Shown: one piece after another, positions 58,315 through 64,000 of the stretch
Layout: every line of letters begins with the position of its first letter
Position numbering within the stretch: position 1 is the first letter of the stretch
Assembly (NCBI GenBank): GCA_002239065.1
Contig: MPNO01000008.1
Coordinates: forward strand, 1 to 64,000
Direction: 5' to 3'
Length of the DNA stretch: 64,000 bases
Source of the DNA: Defluviicoccus sp. bin129
Lineage (GTDB): Bacteria > Pseudomonadota > Alphaproteobacteria > MPNO01
Made by a program: the position numbers and the translations under genes
The notes under the pieces: generated by a model
Seen by the model: the letters and a program-made list of their open reading frames with translations, nothing else
Database searches by the model: none
What the model was told of the DNA's origin: nothing

Positions 58315-59844
58315 ATGAAATACGAAACGCCCAGCGCAGGCACGATCCGGGAAATCGCCAACGAGCTCGGCTTCGCCGTCGACGAGGCGACCGCGGAAGA
58401 CATGCGGGTTTTCTGGGCGCCCTTCACGGACGCCTTCAACGAGCTGGAGGAGACGCCTGACGACCTGCCGCCCGTCAGGTACCGGCGCGGCGCGTGGTCG
58501 CGCCCGGACCGGGCGGAGAACCCGCATGGCGGCTGGTACGTCAAGGCGCGGATCGAGGGCGCGACGGAGGGTCCGCTGAGTGGCAAGACGGTCGCCATCA
58601 AGGACAGCGCCTGCGTCGCCGGAATCCCGATGATGAACGGCGCGTCGGTGCTCGAAGGCTACGTCCCCGATATCGACGCGACCGTGGTCACCCGGCTGCT
58701 CGATGCCGGCGCCACCATCCTCGGCAAGTCGGTGTGCGAGTATTTCTGCGTCTCGGGCGGCAGCAACACGTCGGCCTCGGACATCGCCCAGAGCCCGCGC
58801 AACCCGGGGCACACGCCGGGCGGCTCGTCCACCGGGAGCGCCGCGCTGGTCGCCTCGGGCGAGGTCGACATGGCGCTCGGCGGCGACCAGGCGGGATCGA
58901 TCCGCATCCCGGCGGCGATGTCGGGCATCGTCGGCATCAAGCCGACCTTCGGCCTCATCCCCTATACCGGGATCATGGGGATCGAGACGACGGTCGATCA
59001 CACCGGGCCGCTGACAGCGAACGTCGCCGACAACGCGCTGTTCCTCGAATCGATGGCCGGCGAGGACGGTCTCGACCCGCGCCAGCGCGTGCCCAGCGTC
59101 GACAGCTACACCGATGCGCTCGGCGGCGACATTGCGGGGCTGCGCATCGCCCTGGTCCCGGAGGGCTTCGGGCGCCACGACTCGATGCCGGATGTCGATG
59201 CAACCGTCCGCGCCGCCGCGAGGCATCTCGAATCGCTTGGCGCCGAGGTCACGGAGGTCTCGATCCCGATGCACCCGACCGGGCTTTCGATCTGGGGCGG
59301 GATCTGCGCCGACGGCATGTACTACACGATGTTCCGCGGCTACGGCTTCGGCAAGAATATCGGCGGCGTCTACCCCACCTCGCTGGTCGACGCGATGGCC
59401 CGGGCGGCGTCCCGCGCCGAGGAGTTCCCGCATACCTTCCGCTTCGGGCTGCTGCTCGGGCGCTATACCGACAAGGCCTATGGCGGGCATTTCCACGCCA
59501 GGGCGCAGAACCAGCGGCGCGCGCTGAAGGCGGCCTATGACGCGGTGCTCGCCGGGCACGATCTGCTGCTGATGCCGACGGCGCGGATGACGACCTCGAA
59601 GATCCCGCCGCGCGACGCGCCGTTCCTCGAGACCATGGGCCATTGCTGGGAGGCGATCGGCAACACCGCGCCGTTCAATGTCAGCGGCCACCCGGCGATC
59701 TCGATCCCCTGCGGGCTGGGCGGGGGCGACAAGCCGGTCGGGCTGATGCTGGTGGGACGGCATTTCGCGGAGACCACGCTCTACCGCGCGGCGCACGCCT
59801 ATGAGCAGTCCTGCGACTGGCAGAGCCAGGGCGAGACGGGGTAG
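58315..59844 (+). CDS. amidase signature-family amidase
   Basis: A 509-residue amidase with the Ser-cisSer-Lys triad: K96 in VAIKDSACV, S171 in GGSSTGSAALV and nucleophile S195 in GDQAGSIRIPA. The extended N-terminal part (residues 1-90) is typical of the nitrile-linked amidases of Rhodococcus type. GGGAGGGAAGG precedes the ATG. It would hydrolyse a carboxamide to the acid and ammonia. It sits between a flavoprotein and a Rieske oxygenase, which may act on the freed acid (inference). Confidence 0.92.
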   Translation: MKYETPSAGTIREIANELGFAVDEATAEDMRVFWAPFTDAFNELEETPDDLPPVRYRRGAWSRPDRAENPHGGWYVKARIEGATEGPLSGKTVAIKDSACVAGIPMMNGASVLEGYVPDIDATVVTRLLDAGATILGKSVCEYFCVSGGSNTSASDIAQSPRNPGHTPGGSSTGSAALVASGEVDMALGGDQAGSIRIPAAMSGIVGIKPTFGLIPYTGIMGIETTVDHTGPLTANVADNALFLESMAGEDGLDPRQRVPSVDSYTDALGGDIAGLRIALVPEGFGRHDSMPDVDATVRAAARHLESLGAEVTEVSIPMHPTGLSIWGGICADGMYYTMFRGYGFGKNIGGVYPTSLVDAMARAASRAEEFPHTFRFGLLLGRYTDKAYGGHFHARAQNQRRALKAAYDAVLAGHDLLLMPTARMTTSKIPPRDAPFLETMGHCWEAIGNTAPFNVSGHPAISIPCGLGGGDKPVGLMLVGRHFAETTLYRAAHAYEQSCDWQSQGETG

Positions 59845-59908
59845 AGCGAGATTGTGGGATTTGCGCGCGGCTGATAGCGTCGCGCCCGATCGAACGGAGA
59901 GCCGGACC

Positions 59909-61015
59909 ATGTTTCTCAGGAATTACTGGTATGTGGCCGCGTGGGACCACGAGATCGGCCGCGAGCCGTTCGCCCGCACCATCCTGGGCGAGCCGGTCGT
60001 CCTGTACCGCACCGGGGACGGAAGGGCGGTCGCCTTCGAGGACCGCTGCTGCCACCGCCAGGCCCCGCTCTCCTTCGGCCGGGTCAGCGGCGACAATTTG
60101 CAATGCGGCTATCACGGCATGGTCTACGCACCCGACGGGCGGGTCATCGGAATCCCGGGCCAGACCCAGATCCCGCCGGGCTCCGGGGTGCGAACCTACC
60201 CGCTGGTGGAGCGCTGGCAGTTCCTGTGGATATGGATGGGCGATCCGGCGGCGGCCGACGAGTCGGAGATCCCGGAGCTGCACTGGCACGACGATCCGGG
60301 CTGGACGATGGTCTCCGGCTATCTCCAGGTGGGCGCGCATTACCAGCTGCTGGTCGACAACCTGCTCGACCTCACCCACGAGACCTTCCTGCACGCCTCC
60401 ACCATCGGCAACGAGCACGTCGCCAACACGCCGCTCGCCAGGGTGGAGCGGAACACGATGGACGGCGTGAAGGGCACGGCGCTGGAGCGGGTCGCGCGCG
60501 ACCTCCCGAGCGTGACCGCGACACGCTGGATGCATGGCATCGAACCGCCGCCCTTCTATGCGCGCTCCGGCGGGTTCGACAAGACCGGGGAGACGGTCGA
60601 CCGCTGGCAGATCATCCGCTTCGAGCCGCCGTCGCATGTCTGGCTCGACGTGGGTGTCGCGCTCGCCGGCAGCGGCGCGCCCGAGGGCGACCGCTCGAAG
60701 GGCGTGACCCACACGGTGATCGACGCGCTGACGCCGGAGACCGGGAGCTCGACGCATTATTTCTGGACCTTCCCGCGCAATCACCAGCTCGAGGATTCGG
60801 ACCTCTCGGACTACTTCAAGAAGGGGGTCGACAAGACCTTCCTCGAGGACAAGTGGATGCTGGAAGGCCAGCAGAAGCGCATGGACGCGGCCCCCGGCTC
60901 GCCGTGCATCGACATCAACGCCGATGCCGGCGGGGTGGCGGCGCGCAACATCGTCGCCCGGCTGCTGGAAGAGGAGCAGCGCGGCCAGGCGGCGGGAGAG
61001 CTGCTGCAGGCGTAG
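59909..61015 (+). CDS. Rieske oxygenase, vanillate O-demethylase (VanA)-like
   Basis: A 368-residue single-component-type Rieske non-heme iron oxygenase. The Rieske cluster ligands are C47, H49, C66 and H69 (RCCHRQ ... CGYHG). Mononuclear iron is held by H157 and H162 in LLDLTHETFLHAST, with D154 bridging. The family demethylates methoxy-aromatics or hydroxylates ring acids. The partner reductase (VanB-like) is not in the window. I use the ATG at 59909, preceded by ACGGAGAG. It lies 64 bases after the amidase gene. Confidence 0.92.
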   Translation: MFLRNYWYVAAWDHEIGREPFARTILGEPVVLYRTGDGRAVAFEDRCCHRQAPLSFGRVSGDNLQCGYHGMVYAPDGRVIGIPGQTQIPPGSGVRTYPLVERWQFLWIWMGDPAAADESEIPELHWHDDPGWTMVSGYLQVGAHYQLLVDNLLDLTHETFLHASTIGNEHVANTPLARVERNTMDGVKGTALERVARDLPSVTATRWMHGIEPPPFYARSGGFDKTGETVDRWQIIRFEPPSHVWLDVGVALAGSGAPEGDRSKGVTHTVIDALTPETGSSTHYFWTFPRNHQLEDSDLSDYFKKGVDKTFLEDKWMLEGQQKRMDAAPGSPCIDINADAGGVAARNIVARLLEEEQRGQAAGELLQA

Positions 61016-61053
61016 GGCGGGCCCGGGGTAACCGCCCGACGGTCCGCTCCGCC

Positions 61054-62508
61054 TCACGCGGGCGCGAAGGTGAACGGCGTGGTCCGCCGCACGTTTTCGT
61101 CGATCTTCAGGCGGTAGTTGAGCGGCGGGTGGGCCCGCTGCCGGCAGTCCAGGCGCTCGCACACCCGGCACGCCACGCCGATCGGCGTCGCCGCCCTCTC
61201 GTTTCCGAGATCGAGCCCGTCCGCGTAGACCAGCTGCCCGGCGTCGCGCACATCGCAGCCCAGCCCGATGGCGTATTGCGGCGGCTGCTCCCATGTCCGG
61301 GTTTCGATCGGGTCGACGGTCCGGGCGATGGTGAAGTACCGCGAGCCGTCGGGCATGGCGGCGAGCTGGGTCCGGATCTGTCCCGGCATGCGAAAGGCGT
61401 CGTGCACGATCCAGCGCGGACAGGTGCCGCCGAACCGGGCGAAGTGGAACCCGCCCCCGCTGAGGCGCTTGGAGACGTTGCCCGCATTGTCCACCCGGAT
61501 GAAGAAGAAGGGCACCCCGCGCGCGCCGTGGCGGCCGAGGGAGGTCAAGCGGTGGCAGACCTGCTCGAAGCTGGCGCCGAAACGCCGCTGCAGGATCTCG
61601 ATGTCGTAGCGCAGCGTCCTGGCGGCGTCGAGGAACCGCCCGTAGGGCATCATGACGCAGCCCGCGAGGTAGTTGGCGAGCGTCAGCCGGCACAGGCGCT
61701 CCGCCTCCGGGCTCGATAGCTCCGCCCGTTCCACGTGGCGGTCGAGCAGGTCGCGCTGCGTGTTGAGGGCGACCTGAACCGCGAGCTGGAAGCACCGCGC
61801 CGCCGGCGAGAGCAGCTCGGAGAGCAGCACGCGCCGGCGGTGGAAATCGAAGCGCCGCGTGGTCTCGGGCATGACGTCGACGGGCAGCACGCGCACTTCG
61901 AGCCCGTGCACCTCGCGCAGATAGGCGCCGAGACCGCGAAACACGTCCGTCGGATCGAGTCCCGCCTCGATCCACAGCTCTTCCGCGCATGCCTCGATCT
62001 CGGGGAAGTGGTTCGACTGCGCCTGCAAGTACTCGCGCACTTCCTCGACCGGAAACACCTGCCCGCCGATCCCCTGCGGGGTATCCCGGCTCGCCACCTG
62101 CTCGGCCAGGATCTGGGAGTCCTCGCGCAGCTCGCGATAGGCCTTGTAGAGCGCGAGCACCGCCTCGGCCGCCGTCGGGCCGGCTTCGGCGACGGCCCGG
62201 ATGTCGGCGTCCCGCACCGGGCGGTCTCCGAACAGCGGGTCGCCGAAGACCTCCCGCAGGCCCGCATAGAGCCGCGCGTCGTCGTCTTCGGCGAAGTCCT
62301 TGAGATCGACATCGAACGCCTGCCCGAGGCGGAACAGGAACTGGACCGTCACCGGCCGCCGATTGTGTTCGACCAGGTTCAGGTAGCTCGGCGAAATCTC
62401 CAGCTGCTCCGCCATCTCGCTCTGCTTGAGGCCGAGATCCTCGCGAAAGCGGCGGATCTTGTGGCCCAGCAGGACCTTTCGTTCCACCGACCGGTCTGTC
62501 GTCGCCAT
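61054..62508 (-). CDS. XRE-family short-chain acyl-CoA regulator (ScfR/RamB type)
   Basis: A 484-residue regulator. The XRE helix-turn-helix is at about 15-68 (LGHKIRRFREDLGLKQSEMAEQLEISPSYLNLVEHNRRPVT). The middle resembles an IrrE peptidase domain but without HExxH (RCFQLAVQVALN in its place). The C-terminal DUF2083 domain carries the Cys-rich ACRVCERLDCRQRAHPPL. Proteins of this type control 2-methylcitrate or glyoxylate-cycle genes in response to acyl-CoA. It diverges from the isocitrate lyase gene, so it probably regulates that gene and itself. Confidence 0.9.
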   Translation of the reverse strand: MATTDRSVERKVLLGHKIRRFREDLGLKQSEMAEQLEISPSYLNLVEHNRRPVTVQFLFRLGQAFDVDLKDFAEDDDARLYAGLREVFGDPLFGDRPVRDADIRAVAEAGPTAAEAVLALYKAYRELREDSQILAEQVASRDTPQGIGGQVFPVEEVREYLQAQSNHFPEIEACAEELWIEAGLDPTDVFRGLGAYLREVHGLEVRVLPVDVMPETTRRFDFHRRRVLLSELLSPAARCFQLAVQVALNTQRDLLDRHVERAELSSPEAERLCRLTLANYLAGCVMMPYGRFLDAARTLRYDIEILQRRFGASFEQVCHRLTSLGRHGARGVPFFFIRVDNAGNVSKRLSGGGFHFARFGGTCPRWIVHDAFRMPGQIRTQLAAMPDGSRYFTIARTVDPIETRTWEQPPQYAIGLGCDVRDAGQLVYADGLDLGNERAATPIGVACRVCERLDCRQRAHPPLNYRLKIDENVRRTTPFTFAPA

Positions 62509-62679
62509 TGGGGAAGGTCCCGATATTTTCAGTCTTTACAGATTAACAAAACGGAAATTCGCAAAATTGACCGAATAACCTGATTTCATTCAAAGAGGTA
62601 TAGACCGATTGGATTTTTGTCAAATATGTTCCGTTGACCACACGGTATCCGGTTCGATTTTGGAAAAGAGGACAGTCCG
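62509..62679. promoter_or_regulatory. divergent promoter region of the ScfR-type regulator and isocitrate lyase
   Basis: These 171 bases are far more AT-rich than their surroundings. Inverted arms AACGGAA (62550-62556) and TTCCGTT (62629-62635) bracket the centre. CAATTTTGCGAA (minus strand, about 62558-62569) agrees with 9 of 12 bases of the RamB-type AAAGTTTGCAAA motif as I recall it. AGAGGAC lies just before the lyase ATG. Exact promoter hexamers are not clear. Confidence 0.5.
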
Positions 62680-63972
62680 ATGCAGCGGGAAATGGAACGA
62701 CACAGCCAGGCGCCGTCAGGCCGCTTCGCGGGGGTTCGCCGGGACTACACGCTGGCCGACGTGGAGCGGCTTTCGGGCTCCGTTCGGGTCGAACACACGA
62801 TCGCCCGCCGGGGCGCCGAGCGGCTCTGGGATCTGTTGCAGCGGGACGAGCCCGTGCGGGCGCTCGGCGCGGTGACCGGCAACCAGGCCATGCAGATGGT
62901 GCGGGCCGGGCTCGAGTCGATCTACCTGTCCGGCTGGCAGGTCGCGGCGGACAACAACAAGGCGGGCTCGATGTATCCCGACCAGAGCCTCTATCCGAGC
63001 GACAGCGGACCCGAGCTGGTCCGGCGCATCAACAACACGCTGCGCCGGGCGGACCAGATCCAGACGCTCGACGGCGGCGGCGGCATCGACTGGCTGGTCC
63101 CCATCGTCGCCGACGCCGAGGCGGGGTTCGGCGGCGTGCTGAACGCGTTCGAGGTCACCCGGGCGTTCATCGAAGCCGGCGCCGCCGGCATCCATATCGA
63201 AGACCAGCTCGCCTCCGAGAAGAAATGCGGCCACATGGGGGGGAAAGTCCTGATCCCCACCCAGCAGCATATCCGCAACCTGCTCGCGGCCCGCCTCGCG
63301 GCCGACGTCATGGGGGTGCCCACGATCATCCTCGCGCGCACCGATGCGGAAAGCGCCAGGCTGATCACCAGCGACATAGACGAGCGGGACCGCGAGTTCC
63401 TCACCGGCGAGCGCACGCCGGAGGGCTTCTATCGGCTCAAGGAGGGCACGAGCTTCGAGCGCTGCGTCGCCCGCGGCCTGGCCTATGCCGAGTACGCCGA
63501 CCTCATCTGGATGGAGACGTCGACGCCCGATCTGGAACAGGCGCGGCGCTTCGCGGACGCCATCCACGCCGAGTATCCGGGCAAGATGCTCTCCTACAAC
63601 TGTTCGCCCTCCTTCAACTGGTCGGCCCATCTCGACGTCCCGACCATGGAGCGCTTCCAGCGCGAGCTGGCGGCGATGGGCTACCGCTACCAGTTCGTGA
63701 CGCTGGCCGGGTTCCACTCCCTCAACCACGGCATGTTCCGGCTTGCCGGGGCCTACCGGGACCGCGGGATGGCGGGCTACGCCGAGCTCCAGGCCGCCGA
63801 GTTCGCGGCGGAGGCCGAGGGATACTCGGCGACGCGCCACCAGCACGAGGTGGGCACCGGGTATTTCGACGCCGTGGGCCAGGCCATCGCCGGCGGACAA
63901 TCCTCGACCGGGGCGCTCGCAGAATCGACCGAAACCGCCCAGTTCGAAACCCCGGCCATCGCGGCCGAATAG
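62680..63972 (+). CDS. aceA: isocitrate lyase
   Basis: A 430-residue isocitrate lyase, which splits isocitrate to glyoxylate and succinate for growth on acetyl-CoA-yielding substrates. The catalytic loop KKCGHMGGK is present with C183, as are [28 protein letters not shown] near residues 64-90 and [15 protein letters not shown] near 305-320. Length matches the standard bacterial enzyme. It is controlled from the AT-rich region shared with the ScfR-type regulator. Its presence here suits a region devoted to catabolism. Confidence 0.96.
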   Translation: MQREMERHSQAPSGRFAGVRRDYTLADVERLSGSVRVEHTIARRGAERLWDLLQRDEPVRALGAVTGNQAMQMVRAGLESIYLSGWQVAADNNKAGSMYPDQSLYPSDSGPELVRRINNTLRRADQIQTLDGGGGIDWLVPIVADAEAGFGGVLNAFEVTRAFIEAGAAGIHIEDQLASEKKCGHMGGKVLIPTQQHIRNLLAARLAADVMGVPTIILARTDAESARLITSDIDERDREFLTGERTPEGFYRLKEGTSFERCVARGLAYAEYADLIWMETSTPDLEQARRFADAIHAEYPGKMLSYNCSPSFNWSAHLDVPTMERFQRELAAMGYRYQFVTLAGFHSLNHGMFRLAGAYRDRGMAGYAELQAAEFAAEAEGYSATRHQHEVGTGYFDAVGQAIAGGQSSTGALAESTETAQFETPAIAAE

Positions 63973-64000
63973 CATCCATCGATCGACGGAGGACACCGAG
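63973..64000 (+). other. right edge, probable ribosome-binding site of a following gene
   Basis: After the isocitrate lyase stop the 28 remaining bases contain GGAGGACACCGAG, a strong Shine-Dalgarno sequence. A plus-strand gene probably starts within a few bases outside the window. Confidence 0.4.

Noticed and set aside
1..64000. CRISPR arrays, tRNA or rRNA genes, transposases, phage genes
   Set aside because: Read for direct repeats, cloverleaf ends and transposase motifs; nothing convincing was found.

Overview
The window is GC-rich (third codon positions are almost all G/C) and reads as accessory chromosome of an aerobic alphaproteobacterium. The evidence is the gene complement: TRAP importers, xanthine-dehydrogenase-family molybdoenzymes, UbiD decarboxylases, a ScfR-type regulator beside isocitrate lyase, and a DUF6152/DUF6644 pair. 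Rhodospirillales-like is a guess. I saw no rRNA, tRNA, CRISPR array, insertion sequence or phage genes. Nearly everything is uptake and breakdown of small organic acids, heterocycles and aromatics.

Layout. (1) 196-6749, minus strand: a compact operon for a reduced N-heterocycle pathway of the nicotinate type. It encodes a molybdenum hydroxylase (FAD subunit plus a fused 2Fe-2S/Mo subunit), a 6-hydroxynicotinate-reductase-like 4Fe-4S protein, a UPF0280 (ApbE-superfamily) protein and a PF06684 protein. Diverging from it, 7007-9918 encodes a 2-oxoacid:ferredoxin oxidoreductase (korAB). (2) 9938-13833: a PIN/Phd toxin-antitoxin pair, a ferredoxin-NADP reductase-like flavoprotein, a NYN-LOTUS protein and a DUF6152/DUF6644 pair. 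(3) 13997-20980, minus: TRAP importer, UbiD decarboxylase, a hydantoinase-like gene interrupted by an in-frame amber codon, and an M20 amidohydrolase, with an ornithine-cyclodeaminase-like gene upstream. (4) 22512-30937: an orphan binding protein, a lone urocanate hydratase, and a TRAP importer linked to a membrane di-iron desaturase-like enzyme and a TPR protein. (5) 30934-36940: a MarR regulator, a zeta-class GST and a complete BMP-type ABC importer. (6) 36945-42289: an orphan BrnA antitoxin, a small methyltransferase, a DM13 protein, a phytanoyl-CoA-dioxygenase-like enzyme, an orphan BMP protein, a copper-ATPase remnant and a second UbiD. (7) 42300-56320: a VOC dioxygenase-like gene diverging from an IclR-headed array (flavoprotein hydroxylase, gentisate-type cupin dioxygenase, third UbiD, TRAP importer, orphan Mo subunit, crotonase, dienelactone hydrolase, binding protein). 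(8) 56426-61015: RidA, flavoprotein, amidase and Rieske oxygenase. (9) 61054-63972: ScfR-type regulator diverging from isocitrate lyase.

How it fits together. Each metabolic block pairs an importer or regulator with ring-modifying or ring-cleaving enzymes, and the glyoxylate-cycle enzyme at the right edge would assimilate acetyl units. The most striking link is an 18-bp near-palindrome just upstream of the MarR gene (31404-31421). It recurs with 16 of 18 bases in the divergent promoter region of the heterocycle operon 24.5 kb away (6825-6842), so that MarR protein is the best candidate regulator of the nicotinate-type module. A second hypothesis is that the ApbE-superfamily UPF0280 protein attaches flavin covalently to the adjacent reductase, with korAB or the FprA-like enzyme supplying reduced ferredoxin. 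Substrates are inferred from families only; none is proven by sequence.
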